64,000 nucleotides of DNA from Pelotomaculum sp. UBA3103 (GTDB lineage: Bacteria > Bacillota > Desulfotomaculia > Desulfotomaculales > Pelotomaculaceae): contig DFAP01000094.1 of NCBI GenBank assembly GCA_002365855.1, positions 12,489 to 76,488 of the forward strand, written 5' to 3'. Numbering within the stretch: position 1 is the stretch's first letter; the number at the start of each line of letters is the position of its first letter. Positions 14,847-23,489 of this stretch are shown here, in pieces. A program made the position numbers and the translations under genes. The notes beneath the pieces are model-generated. The model was not told the origin of the DNA and did not search any database. It worked only from the letters and a program-made list of their open reading frames with translations.

Positions 14847-16601
14847 TTAAAATAACGTTCCCTCGGAATCGTCGTCCAGTATAATTTCTTCACCGCCAAA
14901 GCGTTTCTTCACATCAACCACCGGGGCTCTGGCAGCCCGGTCTTTTTCAGGCAGGTTAATCCTGCCCTGGTAAGATGTGAACGCCACCTGCCATTTCCCA
15001 TCAAAAAACTTGCCCATTAACTCTTCCAGGTATTTTTTATGATCTGGCCGCCCGGCCATTTCCCTGGCAAGGGCTTCCTCTTCGGGAAAGCCTATCACAA
15101 GGCCCCTGCCTCTCAATGTGAGCGGAAAAGCTTTTGTATAGTTATGGTATAGGGGCAGGCGCTCCTTCCGTAAAACATTAATTATCTCACTCCAGGCCCC
15201 TTTGACCTGTTCAAGTGTAACCTCACCTGCAGAGTCAGACGCCGGATCTTTTATGCCCTGTTCCTGGCGCTGCGGCCGTTCCACAGGAGTGTCCCGGGCC
15301 ACCCCGGATCCAGCAGGCTTGTTCTTCGCCACAGAGGGGCCGGCCGCTTGAGCGGGGCTGACCGGGGCTTTAGCAGGCCTGGACTTTTCCCAAAGTGGTT
15401 TATTCTCTCCGGGCTGTGCCTCCCTGGTGACCATGGTCTTCCCTTTCAAACCTGTATGCGATTTAAGTTTTTCCTCCACGGCTTCAAGCCTGGAGTACAG
15501 TGCCGTCATATCGCCCCGGACTTCGGCGCGGCAGGCCTTGACCAGGGCAAGCTCAAGGATGACACCAGGCATGGTGCTCCATTTCATATCCTGCTCCGCA
15601 GCAGCAATTAATTCCACCACACGCAGCAGCCCGTCCTTTGAGAACTCCGCCGCCAGGTTCGCCATCTGGGCGGGGTCGTCCCACACCTCGGCCGCAGAAG
15701 CGCCGGGAGCGAGTTTATCCAGTAGGAGCGCTCTCAGGTAACCTGCCATTTCCCTGGCAAACAGCCGCAGGTCTTTGCCCTCCTTGGTCAATTCGGCCAC
15801 CAGGGTCAGGGCCGGGCCCGCCGAGGCGGCGGCCAAATATCCGGCCATCCGGCTCAAGGCGTCCACGCGCACTGTCCCCAGTATATTATGAACGTCCCCG
15901 GCCGTTACTTTCATCCCCCCGAAGGAGGCTGCCTGGTCCAAAATGCTCAGGGCGTCCCGCAGGCCTCCCTCGGCTGCCCTGGCGATCAGTCTTAGCGCTT
16001 CCTCCTCCGCTTCCAGCTTGGCCCCGGCGATTACTTCTTTGAGCCTCTGGATGATGTCACTGGGAACGATGCGTCTGAAATCAAACCGCTGGCAGCGGGA
16101 AAGTATCGTTAGTGGTATTTTATGCGGCTCAGTAGTAGCCAGGATCAACATGGCCTGCCGGGGAGGTTCCTCCAGCGTCTTCAGCAGCGCGTTAAAGGCC
16201 TCATGTGTGAGCATATGGACTTCGTCGATGATATATATCCTAAAATTCCCTGCCGCTGGGGCAAACTTGATTTTTTCCCTCAGGTCCCTGATCTCGTCAA
16301 TACCCCGGTTCGAGGCGGCATCTACCTCAATGACGTCGACGGAAAGTCCCTCGTTGATGGCTGTACAGGAACTGCACCGGTTGCAGGGCTCGGCCCCTTC
16401 ACGATCAGGGCAGTTCAGCGCTTTTGTGAAGACCTTCGCGGTAGTGGTTTTGCCTGTGCCCCGGGTGCCGCAAAAAAGGTAGGCATGACCGACCCGGCCG
16501 GACTCAACCGCATTTTTCAATGTCCTGGTAATGTGTTCCTGCCCGATGATCTCCCCAAATGTTCTGGGACGCCATTCCCTGTACAAAGCCTGGTAAGCCA
16601 T
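14847..16601 (-). CDS. dnaX: DNA polymerase III gamma/tau subunit
   Basis: Clamp-loader ATPase. The AAA+ domain shows the P-loop GTRGTGKTT (residues 45-53), a C4 zinc module (CPDREGAEPCNRCSSC), Walker B IYIIDEVHML, and sensor ILSRCQRFDF. The C-terminal third (from about 380) is a Pro/Ala-rich linker and the tau-like domain ending in acidic EEIILDDDSEGTLF. At 584 residues it is a full-length tau. No obvious slippery site for a gamma form was noticed. It follows the SRP RNA gene, as in Bacillus (scr-dnaX). Confidence 0.97.
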   Translation of the reverse strand: MAYQALYREWRPRTFGEIIGQEHITRTLKNAVESGRVGHAYLFCGTRGTGKTTTAKVFTKALNCPDREGAEPCNRCSSCTAINEGLSVDVIEVDAASNRGIDEIRDLREKIKFAPAAGNFRIYIIDEVHMLTHEAFNALLKTLEEPPRQAMLILATTEPHKIPLTILSRCQRFDFRRIVPSDIIQRLKEVIAGAKLEAEEEALRLIARAAEGGLRDALSILDQAASFGGMKVTAGDVHNILGTVRVDALSRMAGYLAAASAGPALTLVAELTKEGKDLRLFAREMAGYLRALLLDKLAPGASAAEVWDDPAQMANLAAEFSKDGLLRVVELIAAAEQDMKWSTMPGVILELALVKACRAEVRGDMTALYSRLEAVEEKLKSHTGLKGKTMVTREAQPGENKPLWEKSRPAKAPVSPAQAAGPSVAKNKPAGSGVARDTPVERPQRQEQGIKDPASDSAGEVTLEQVKGAWSEIINVLRKERLPLYHNYTKAFPLTLRGRGLVIGFPEEEALAREMAGRPDHKKYLEELMGKFFDGKWQVAFTSYQGRINLPEKDRAARAPVVDVKKRFGGEEIILDDDSEGTLF

Positions 16602-16696
16602 TATGCAAATCCCTTTCTTAGCTCATCTTTTATTGTGCCTTTATATTTCGTCACATAAACTGTATTTCCTGTTTTTCTGATGGCGTATTATGGTAA

Positions 16697-16738
16697 CAAA
16701 AGACCGCCTCGCGTAATCTTGGAGGCGGTCTTTAGTAA
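16697..16738 (-). terminator. Terminator of the SRP RNA
   Basis: The minus strand reads AAAGACCGCCTC, an 11-base loop, GAGGCGGTCTTTTG: a 12-bp GC-rich stem with a short U-run, just beyond the RNA 3' end. Confidence 0.85.
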
Positions 16739-16746
16739 CAATAAAG

Positions 16747-17013
16747 GCCGTGCACCTGCCTTCGAATATTAACTTCCGGGCGGTAAACCCGCAGGTAGCT
16801 CAGACCAGGCACCCTCGCGGCACCCGGAGGATTTCCCTTAGTGCTGCTTCCGTCAGGACCTGACACGGTTCAGGAAGCTCCGTCGCACGAGACCCAATCG
16901 TCAACACCCCTTACGGATGCCGGACCCCACAAGCTAAACCCTCGGGCGGGAATTCAACCCCGCTGCAGCGGTTTGCGGGTACAGGGCACCGCTACCTCCC
17001 CGTCTAGCACGGC
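16747..17013 (-). ncRNA. ffs: Signal recognition particle RNA, large Gram-positive type (6S/scRNA)
   Basis: About 267 nucleotides. The ends pair (GCCGTGC at the 5' end with GCACGGC at the 3' end). The conserved domain IV hairpin reads TGTCAGGTCCTGACGGAAGC on the minus strand (around 16,842-16,866). The extra 5' and 3' sequence forms the Alu domain found in spore-forming Firmicutes. It lies between tRNA-Ser and dnaX, the Bacillus scr arrangement. The 27-base gap to the tRNA suggests cotranscription. Confidence 0.95.
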
Positions 17014-17040
17014 CAAAACTTTTAATTGAGAGTAATATAC

Positions 17041-17130
17041 TGGCGGAGAGAGTGGGATTCGAACCCACGAGACAGTTACCCGTCCACACGCTCTCCAGGC
17101 GTGCGCCTTCATCCACTCGGCCATCTCTCC
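17041..17130 (-). tRNA. tRNA-Ser (anticodon GGA)
   Basis: Acceptor arms GGAGAGA and TCTCTCC pair, with discriminator G and an encoded CCA. The anticodon loop reads CTGGAGA. The long variable arm, GTGGACGGGTAACTGTC region, is characteristic of tRNA-Ser, and the T loop is GTTCGAATC. Length is 90 bases including CCA. Confidence 0.96.
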
Positions 17131-17148
17131 GTGCACTACGTAAAGAAC

Positions 17149-17177
17149 ATTATACCTTTATTTTAGCTTATCTGCAA
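17149..17177 (-). promoter_or_regulatory. Promoter of tRNA-Ser/SRP RNA
   Basis: Minus strand -35 TTGCAG (17172-17177), 17-base spacer, perfect -10 TATAAT (17149-17154), about 18 bases before the tRNA 5' end. Confidence 0.8.
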
Positions 17178-17262
17178 GTAAATTTACGCGCCGCAGGCAT
17201 GGGTTTTTTTACCACATGCGCAGCATACCGGGGCTGCCGGCATTGCCCACCGCTCTGTAATT

Positions 17263-17403
17263 ACATTAGTTCTCTATTATCAACAGTTTAACATAATAAT
17301 CACGTTTATTCACCAGCCTGCATACCACTTCGACAGGATTCCCCGGGTGGACTCCTGCGGTAAAAATTAAAGCTCCACGACTATTAACGTGGAACCCGGC
17401 AGG
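17263..17403 (-). other. Possible small ORF remnant without start codon
   Basis: An open frame on the minus strand encodes about 47 protein-like residues (HPAGFHVNSRGALIFTAG, then VHPGNPVEVVCRLVNKRD, ending YYVKLLIIEN). It begins directly after an in-frame stop and has no ATG/GTG/TTG start or ribosome site at its head. A short ATG frame (MVTASCRVPR) ends in the adjoining frame at the same place, suggesting a frameshifted or decayed small gene. Family unknown. An 8-bp hairpin (TTCCACG/CGTGGAG) lies inside. Confidence 0.3.
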
Positions 17404-17459
17404 ATGCTGTCACCATATTTGTATAAACTAACTGTGGCTTTTTGCCGCACCGTGTAAAC

Positions 17460-18449
17460 TTACTGCCCACCTTCAAAAAGATTGGCATAATCGCCGTATC
17501 CTTCTTCTTCTAAATTTTCCTTAGGGATGAAGCGTAAGGCAGCGGAATTGATACAGTAGCGCAGCCCGGCAGGGGTAGGCCCATCCTTAAAAACATGTCC
17601 CAGGTGCGAGTCCGCTCTGCTGCTGCGCACCTCTGTGCGGTATATAAAGTGGCTCAGATCCTTTTTCTCTGTAACAACCTCCGCCCTTATTGGCCTGGTA
17701 AAGCTCGGCCAGCCGCTTCCCGAATCAAACTTATCTTTGGAACTGAACAGCGGTTCACCGGTCACGACATCAACGTAAATACCTTCACGCTTATTATCCC
17801 AGTATTCATTATTAAAAGGAGGCTCGGTGGCACTGTTTTGCGTCACCTCATACTGCACCCTGGTCAGTGTCTCCTTCAAGCGCTCTGCTTTTTTCTCTTC
17901 CGCCCAGTTTTTTTCGATATAAGCGTCCCGGCCTGAACCTCTGCGATACCTTTCATACTGCAGCGGGTTCTTTTTGTGGTAACCCTGGTGGTACTCTTCC
18001 GCAGGATAAAACCTGGATGCCGGCAAAATCCCCGTTGTAACGGGCCGGTTGAAGCGGCCGCTTTCATCCACTGCGTTTCTGGACATTAACGCCTTCTCTT
18101 TTTGTGTTTCATTATGGTAAAAAATAGCTGTCTGGTAGGGTTGTCCGCGGTCATAAAACTGGCCGCCAGCGTCAGTTGGATCAATTTGCCTCCAGTATTG
18201 ATCGAGAAGCTTTTCATACGTTGTAAACGCCGGATCATAGGTGACCTGTACCGCCTCATAATGACCAGTCGCCTGGGAGCAAACTTTTTCATAAGTGGGG
18301 TTTTCAACATGTCCCCCGGTGTAGCCGGAAACGACACTGACAACCCCTTCCATTTTTTCAAATGGCGCTACCATGCACCAGAAACACCCTCCGGCGAAGG
18401 TCGCAAGCTCATAGCGATCATCCCCTGCGATATCCGCCATGCCTTTCAC
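17460..18449 (-). CDS. msrAB: Fused peptide-methionine sulfoxide reductase MsrA/MsrB
   Basis: Repairs both S- and R-methionine sulfoxide. The MsrA half comes first: catalytic GCFWC at residues 21-25, then the [12 protein letters not shown] region. The MsrB half begins near residue 190 and carries [11 protein letters not shown], the HLGHVF motif and the resolving/catalytic [11 protein letters not shown] near the C-terminus. CxxC zinc pairs usual in many MsrB domains are not seen. The fused order A then B and the 329-residue length are standard for Firmicutes. It is monocistronic as far as can be seen. Confidence 0.96.
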   Translation of the reverse strand: MKGMADIAGDDRYELATFAGGCFWCMVAPFEKMEGVVSVVSGYTGGHVENPTYEKVCSQATGHYEAVQVTYDPAFTTYEKLLDQYWRQIDPTDAGGQFYDRGQPYQTAIFYHNETQKEKALMSRNAVDESGRFNRPVTTGILPASRFYPAEEYHQGYHKKNPLQYERYRRGSGRDAYIEKNWAEEKKAERLKETLTRVQYEVTQNSATEPPFNNEYWDNKREGIYVDVVTGEPLFSSKDKFDSGSGWPSFTRPIRAEVVTEKKDLSHFIYRTEVRSSRADSHLGHVFKDGPTPAGLRYCINSAALRFIPKENLEEEGYGDYANLFEGGQ

Positions 18450-18583
18450 CTGCCCTTGAGAGAATGGTCGTTAGTTTTATCCGCACGAAATTATTGTTCC
18501 CCAAAATCGATTTCTATTCTTATCTTGATTCCAGGCATAAACGAAGCGGCGCCGCCTGGTGATTCTGTTATGTTTTAGCGATA

Positions 18584-18865
18584 CTACCGCCTTAACAGGC
18601 ACAGGTACCTGTAATAAACGTACACAAAGGCCGCGTAGAGAGGTATGGACAGCAGGTACTTGCTTTTGGAAGGTATCCACGGGACAGTAAAAAATACCAC
18701 CCCTAAAACAGTTACCGCCAGCGCCATCAAGCCCCATTTGGTTTTTTCTGACTTATTAATAGCTTTCTCATTTGTTTTGCTTACGATTATGATTTCCGGC
18801 TTTCTCTTTGTCTTATCCTTTATGATATCCGGCTTTCTCTTTGTCTTATCCTTTTTTTTGCTCAC
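18584..18865 (-). CDS. Small membrane protein with 11-residue tandem repeat
   Basis: Unknown family. The 93-residue product starts with a basic head containing two copies of an 11-residue unit (DKTKRKPDIIK / DKTKRKPEIII), encoded by a 33-base direct repeat. It then has two hydrophobic segments (about 45-62 and 70-88) separated by WIPSKSK. The start ATG 18865 follows GAGGGAACAC. It is probably a membrane protein with a cytoplasmic cationic head. The repeat makes it a good candidate for length variation between strains. Confidence 0.6.
   Translation of the reverse strand: MSKKKDKTKRKPDIIKDKTKRKPEIIIVSKTNEKAINKSEKTKWGLMALAVTVLGVVFFTVPWIPSKSKYLLSIPLYAAFVYVYYRYLCLLRR
18794..18853 (-). repeat. 33-base direct repeat inside a coding sequence
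   Basis: TCCGGCTTTCTCTTTGTC and the following bases occur at 18795 and again 33 bases later at 18828 with almost no change. This encodes the duplicated DKTKRKP unit. Confidence 0.8.
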
Positions 18866-19051
18866 GAGTGTTCCCTCTCCATACGTTCCGATTTTCTATT
18901 GCCTGCGCCAGATGTTTTATTTCCCGCAAGCCATGCGTTTTCCTGCAAATCTTGTTTGAAATGAGCCTCTAATCATGACTAAGGGGGCTATCGCTTTGAT
19001 CAGCGCCAGCCCCCTCAATAACTAATAACTTTGTTACCCGGTACCCTTAAG

Positions 19052-20506
19052 TTATTGATATTTGGTATTTCGGTTGTTAAAACGGCTTTTGCCCCTGAAC
19101 CCGCCAGACCGCTCTGGTCCTTTTTTGCCGCTTCCGCCTTTATAGTAACCCCTTTTTTCTGTACCTGCGCTTCTAGCCTGCTTTATTCTGAGCGGCCTCT
19201 CCTCGGTTAATGTAACAGGGGTTAGGTTGGATTCTTTGGTCAATATCTTCAGGGCTGCTGAAACAAGGGTAACCGGATCACTTTCTTCAAGTAATCTCTC
19301 GGCCAGCGCCTTGTAATTGGCCATATCCCCTGTCTCAACGGCATTCAGAAGTTTATCCACTGCCAGCCGCTGCTGCCCCTCGAAGGCGTCCCTTGGCGTC
19401 GGTACGGGCTTGCGCTCTATTTTCCCCCTGGTCATGTTTTCAATCACTTTCAGGTGGTGAATCTCCCTTGGTGTAACAAACGTAATAGCCTCGCCTGTTT
19501 TCCCGGCGCGGCCGGTACGTCCGACGCGGTGGACATAGCCTTCCGGGTCCTGGGGGATGTCAAAGTTATAAATATGGGTCACATCGGTGATATCCAGCCC
19601 CCTGGCAGCGACATCAGTAGCGACAAGCAGTTCGATGGCGCCATCCTTAAACTGCCGCATTACCAGGTCCCGCTTAGACTGAGGCATTTCCCCGTGAATC
19701 CCTTCGGCTGAATAGCCGCGTTTTTTCAGCGCCTCGTAAAGTTCGTCCACCCGGCGCCTGGTCCGGCCGAAAACAATAGCCCGTTCAGGTGGCTGGGCAT
19801 CAAGCACCCGGCAGAAAACATCAAATTTTTGTCTTTCTTCGACTTGAATGTAGCTTTGCTCGAGGGTTGGGACAGTAACCTGCCTGGACTCGATTCTGAT
19901 TACCTCCGGGTTTCTCATGAACCGCAGGGCCAGTGATTGGATCGTCCGGGGCATTGTAGCGGAAAAAAGCAAGGTCTGGCGCTCCCCAGGGATCTCCTTC
20001 AGGATGGTTTCAATATCCTCGATAAAGCCCATGTTCAGCATCTCGTCCGCTTCGTCCAAAACCACCATCGTGACCTGGCCCAGGCGGATTGTTCTTCGCC
20101 TCATGTGGTCCATGAAACGGCCCGGCGTCCCCACAATAATGTGAGGTCTGCTTTTAAGCGCCCTGATCTGACGGCCGATCTCCTGCCCGCCGTAAACCGG
20201 CAGCGCCAGGATACCCTTATACTGCCCGATCTTGTTCAATTCCTCAGCCACCTGGACGGCCAGTTCACGGGTGGGTGTAAGGACAACCCCCTGGATCTGA
20301 TCCCGCTCAACTTTCAAAAACTCAACCAATGGTATGCCAAAGGCCGCTGTCTTTCCGGTCCCGGTGTGGGCCTGCCCGATAAGGTCCCTGCCTTCTAAGC
20401 CCACAGGAATAGCCTGCACTTGTATGGGAGTCGCTTCTTCAAAGCCCATAGTATTGAGCGCCCGGATAACAGGTTCGGTTAAACCAAATTCATTAAATGC
20501 TGTCAT
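19052..20506 (-). CDS. cshA: DEAD-box ATP-dependent RNA helicase (CshA-like)
   Basis: RNA unwinding enzyme in mRNA turnover and ribosome assembly. The Q-motif region (FNEFGLTEPVIRALNTMGF, then EATPIQVQAIP), motif I AHTGTGKT, DEAD, SAT, and motif VI HRVGRTGRAGK are all present in order. From about residue 430 a basic Gly/Arg/Lys-rich tail follows (GGSGKKGPERSGGFRGK), typical of CshA. The start is ATG 20506; a longer frame to 20632 has no family sequence. The product is 484 residues. Confidence 0.93.
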   Translation of the reverse strand: MTAFNEFGLTEPVIRALNTMGFEEATPIQVQAIPVGLEGRDLIGQAHTGTGKTAAFGIPLVEFLKVERDQIQGVVLTPTRELAVQVAEELNKIGQYKGILALPVYGGQEIGRQIRALKSRPHIIVGTPGRFMDHMRRRTIRLGQVTMVVLDEADEMLNMGFIEDIETILKEIPGERQTLLFSATMPRTIQSLALRFMRNPEVIRIESRQVTVPTLEQSYIQVEERQKFDVFCRVLDAQPPERAIVFGRTRRRVDELYEALKKRGYSAEGIHGEMPQSKRDLVMRQFKDGAIELLVATDVAARGLDITDVTHIYNFDIPQDPEGYVHRVGRTGRAGKTGEAITFVTPREIHHLKVIENMTRGKIERKPVPTPRDAFEGQQRLAVDKLLNAVETGDMANYKALAERLLEESDPVTLVSAALKILTKESNLTPVTLTEERPLRIKQARSAGTEKRGYYKGGSGKKGPERSGGFRGKSRFNNRNTKYQ

Positions 20507-20644
20507 CTTTTCTTTTACTCTACCTCTCTTTTTTAGCTGTACATCTATATGATAACCAGGATCAACGAAAAAAAGCACCGCATGGGAAATAACAGGGGCT
20601 GGGCCTGGTTTAACTATAATCTTTACCAACACTGTAAAAAAAAT

Positions 20645-21562
20645 TTACCGGTAATGCCGGTTTAGCTCGGAGGCATACCGGGCCCCCACTGAGGAGGCAT
20701 TTACTGCCAGCCACTCACTCAGTCGTGTCTTCCCCGTGGGAGGACCGGCTGAAACCAAAAGGCCCGCCATTAAGCCATCGACTTCTTCCCGGGTTAATAC
20801 CACATCCCTGACAACGGCGCTGACCAACCTGGCTAGGAAAAGCGCCAGGCCCGGACTCAAATGCAATATCCTGGCCCTGCTGCCCACCTTTTCACGTATC
20901 AAATGCACCAAGTCATTAAACGTAAATATTTCCGGACCTACGGCATCAATAATCATATTTTTTTCGTTTTCAGCAGCGCGAACAACCAGTTCAGCCATAT
21001 CTTCAACAAATATGGGCTGCAGTTTGTAATTACCCGGGCCTGGAACTGTAAACACGGGGAACCGCCTGAGCAGCCAGGCAATATTGTTGATAAGAATATC
21101 TTCATTACCGAAAATAACGGTCGGCCTGATAATAGCATGAGACATCCTGGAGTTAACAATGACATTTTCCAGAATTCCCTTCCCTTTGAAATAAGGCAGC
21201 GGCGAATTCATGGAGGCCTGGGTTATGCTGACATGCACAAACCTGTGAACGCCGGCGTCTTCAGCCGCTTTTATAAGTATCTTGGTGTTGGCGACCGCTT
21301 TGTCGTAAGTGACCTGCCCGTAAGTAAAACGAACCCAGTAAGTGTTTATAAATGTGGTCGCTCCCCGCAAGCTCCTGGTTAATTCGGCCGGGTTTTCAAA
21401 ATTTAACGGAGCAACACCGACACTACTACCAAAAGGATGCCGGCGTTTTGGGTGACCGGTAAGGGTCTTGACTTTTTTCCCCCTGTCCAGCAGCAGGCGT
21501 GTAATATATTTACCGGTGTAACCAAAAGCCCCGGTTATTGCATATAGCTCCTGATTATTCAT
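20645..21562 (-). CDS. NAD(P)-binding NmrA/SDR-type oxidoreductase
   Basis: Atypical short-chain dehydrogenase with the dinucleotide-binding motif TGAFGYTGKYI near the N-terminus (residues 10-20). A long substrate domain contains PYFKGKGILENVIVNS and RPTVIFGNED. The chosen start is ATG 21562 after GGAGG; the frame opens five codons earlier without a better site. The product is 305 residues. Similar proteins include NDUFA9-like and NAD-dependent epimerases; the substrate is unknown. The regulator downstream of nothing else but this gene (21,599-22,213) probably forms an operon with it, 36 bases upstream. Confidence 0.8.
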   Translation of the reverse strand: MNNQELYAITGAFGYTGKYITRLLLDRGKKVKTLTGHPKRRHPFGSSVGVAPLNFENPAELTRSLRGATTFINTYWVRFTYGQVTYDKAVANTKILIKAAEDAGVHRFVHVSITQASMNSPLPYFKGKGILENVIVNSRMSHAIIRPTVIFGNEDILINNIAWLLRRFPVFTVPGPGNYKLQPIFVEDMAELVVRAAENEKNMIIDAVGPEIFTFNDLVHLIREKVGSRARILHLSPGLALFLARLVSAVVRDVVLTREEVDGLMAGLLVSAGPPTGKTRLSEWLAVNASSVGARYASELNRHYR

Positions 21563-21598
21563 AATCGGCGCCTCCACAGGATTAATTCGATGCTTTAT

Positions 21599-22213
21599 TT
21601 ACCCCTTGGGCATACCATATTCTTTATCCCCCTGCTTCACAGGGGCGAGCAGTTTGAACATCTCCGCCGCCGCTTTTAGCTGGTCGGAGTTCATAGTTGA
21701 AACAACCTCCACCACGCTATCCAGCAGGCGATAAAACTCCTGCAGCATATTCAAACGTTCCAGCACTGTATGCCTTTTATTAGACGAATCCGCCTGCTTC
21801 GCCAGCTGTACACTTTCCTCCACCAGGAGAAAGGACTGGTCAAATTCTGGTTTGTGCCGCAACCCCAACACCGAACGGGTAATTTTATAAAAATCGGTCT
21901 CGGGCTCAAAAAACACCCTGCGGTCCCCTTTTTGCCAGGAACGCCGCACCATTCCCAGCTGCTCCAACTGGCGAATGGCGATGCTGACATTTCCTTTAGT
22001 TACTTGCAAGCTTTTTGCGATCTCTTCAAGAGAAACCGGTTCTGGGCTAAAATACAGCACAGCGTACATCTCCCCGGCTGTCTTGCCCAGTCCCCAAAAG
22101 GAGCTCTGACGCCCAAATGCCTGAATTAAAGCATTACGGGATTGCTCCAGATTACCATCCACCCAGGCCACCTCTTTAAAAGATTTAGTACGTTTTAAAT
22201 GTATTATATCCAA
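21599..22213 (-). CDS. GbsR/MarR-family transcriptional regulator
   Basis: Winged-helix regulator: SLEEIAKSLQVTKGNVSIAI (about 63-82) is the recognition helix region and RRSWQKGDRRVFFEPE the wing. The long C-terminal helices give 204 residues, as in GbsR and related proteins that regulate osmolyte uptake or efflux. It lies immediately upstream of the NmrA-like reductase gene on the same strand and likely regulates its own operon. Confidence 0.82.
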   Translation of the reverse strand: MDIIHLKRTKSFKEVAWVDGNLEQSRNALIQAFGRQSSFWGLGKTAGEMYAVLYFSPEPVSLEEIAKSLQVTKGNVSIAIRQLEQLGMVRRSWQKGDRRVFFEPETDFYKITRSVLGLRHKPEFDQSFLLVEESVQLAKQADSSNKRHTVLERLNMLQEFYRLLDSVVEVVSTMNSDQLKAAAEMFKLLAPVKQGDKEYGMPKG

Positions 22214-22266
22214 TAAACATTACTAAAGCAACTTCTTTTTAGGTTCTAACGATTCAGACCGCTTGA

Positions 22267-22602
22267 TTAACTTCGCCAACCCTGCCAAATCTCGGGATGA
22301 TAGCCGATCGCAACCTTGTGTCCATCCCTTACAATCGGAGTTTTGAACAACAGCGGGAAGGCCAGCAGCATCTCCTCCGTGTCGTGGACAATATATTTTA
22401 AATTGCGTTTTGTATATTCCTTCCCCTCGGTATCAATAAGGTTTTCCAGACCCACCGCCGACTTGACCTTATCCAGTTCACCCTTACTGAGACCTCGCAC
22501 GGTCAGGTCAATATACTGGTAAGGAATGGCGCGCTCCTTAAAATACCGTTCTGCTTTCCTGGTATCCTGGCACCTTTTTATACCGAATATCTGGATGTTC
22601 AT
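22267..22602 (-). CDS. Spx/ArsC-family thioredoxin-fold protein
   Basis: Glutaredoxin-like ArsC/Spx-family protein of 111 residues. The start is ATG 22602 with GGCGGAAGGG directly upstream; the TTG six codons earlier lies inside the end of ywbE. The single Cys in KRCQDTRKAERYF (residue 12) and the C-terminal TPIVRDGHKVAIGY match the arsenate-reductase-like group. There is no CxxC at the Spx position, so it is probably a thiol-disulfide protein, not an Spx regulator. It overlaps the ywbE coding end closely enough to be coupled. Confidence 0.78.
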   Translation of the reverse strand: MNIQIFGIKRCQDTRKAERYFKERAIPYQYIDLTVRGLSKGELDKVKSAVGLENLIDTEGKEYTKRNLKYIVHDTEEMLLAFPLLFKTPIVRDGHKVAIGYHPEIWQGWRS

Positions 22603-22612
22603 CCCTTCCGCC

Positions 22613-22807
22613 TCACTCAATAACTTCCTGAACTCTGCCCACTATTCCATTTTCCAAACGGACCTTTATCCCACGTTGGTGGACGGCGCTATTGGTAAGA
22701 ATATCTTTTACTACACCATCAGTTACCTGCCCGGTACGCTGATGCTGTTTTTGAACAATTTTAACCCTGCATCCCTGTTTAACATTCTTTCGCTGAGTAC
22801 CATTCAT
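22613..22807 (-). CDS. ywbE: YwbE family protein
   Basis: Conserved 64-residue protein (DUF2196): GCRVKIVQKQHQRTGQVTDG followed by KDILTNSAVHQRGIKVRLENG is typical of the family. It is predicted to be a small beta-rich protein of unknown role. The ATG at 22807 is preceded by AAAAGGAAAATTGCT. It ends within 12 bases of the Spx/ArsC-like gene, so the two form an operon. Confidence 0.82.
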   Translation of the reverse strand: MNGTQRKNVKQGCRVKIVQKQHQRTGQVTDGVVKDILTNSAVHQRGIKVRLENGIVGRVQEVIE

Positions 22808-22875
22808 AGCAATTTTCCTTTTAAAGTATATTTTGGCAACACTGATATTTATTATATCTCATCCACAGGTGTCTA

Positions 22876-22918
22876 TGTCAAAAAAAAGCGCCTCTTTACA
22901 AGACGCCAAATAAACGCC
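22876..22918 (-). terminator. Terminator after the DHp-like gene, part of a repeated element
   Basis: The minus strand reads GGCGTCTTGTAAAGAGGCGC, a stem with G-U pairs, followed by eight T. The T-run is followed by GACATAGACACCTGT, nearly repeated at 30,229-30,250 after the mscS terminator. Confidence 0.65.
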
Positions 22919-22944
22919 ATAGCTTAGGTTTCCGTTACCGCAAC

Positions 22945-23232
22945 CTAATGCAGTTTAATATTACTTGTTTTGGTAAAAAGGTGCTCCATACCTGCAGGGA
23001 TATCTTTACCAGAGCTATCGCCTTCGCAATCACTTCCTTTATCGTTGATATAAAGGTCAGTTACTATATTAGTAAGGCAGGTTATTTTATCGGTCTGTTT
23101 GAGGATTAACGCGAGGTACCTTGCCGCCCATTTATTATGATCGCACTCTAACGCCAACTGCGCATAGCCTCTAATTACAGCAATATTCTCATTAAGCTCT
23201 AAAAGCATCCATTTAAGTTCATCCTTTTTCAT
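22945..23232 (-). CDS. DHp-like small protein lacking the phospho-acceptor His
   Basis: Unknown. The 95 residues resemble the dimerisation helices of sensor kinases: ELNENIAVIRGYAQLALECD aligns by eye with the H-box region HELRNPLTVIRGYAQL, but the His-Glu pair is replaced by Leu-Asn. The second helix LALILKQTDKITCLTNIVTD mimics the second DHp helix. No HATPase domain follows. It could bind or titrate a sensor kinase or response regulator, as Spo0B-like or Sda-like proteins do, but this is inference. Confidence 0.5.
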   Translation of the reverse strand: MKKDELKWMLLELNENIAVIRGYAQLALECDHNKWAARYLALILKQTDKITCLTNIVTDLYINDKGSDCEGDSSGKDIPAGMEHLFTKTSNIKLH

Positions 23233-23489
23233 ATCACGGCTCGACCTCCCTTGATTTTATATATCTTTAAACGACTTATAAAACAATACCTGATAAGAAT
23301 TAAGTTTTTATTAGCAAGATCTTTCTTTTTCCTTAATTTTTCAGAATATGGATCAACTGGTTGGCAAAGGAAGTGCGGCCTTAAATAAAACCTGCTAATA
23401 ACCTGTGGCTTATTGCCCGCCAGGGTACTTCTGTGAAAATACTTTTTGATAGCTTAGCAACATAGGTGCCCGGTACATGATGCGCCCTG

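Noticed and set aside
16841-17136. Several 60-70 codon frames over the SRP RNA and tRNA-Ser
   Set aside because: They lie wholly in stable RNA genes with strong structural evidence, so they are not proteins.
18795-18853. CRISPR-like repeat
   Set aside because: Only two 33-base copies with no spacers, inside a coding frame; it encodes a duplicated peptide unit.
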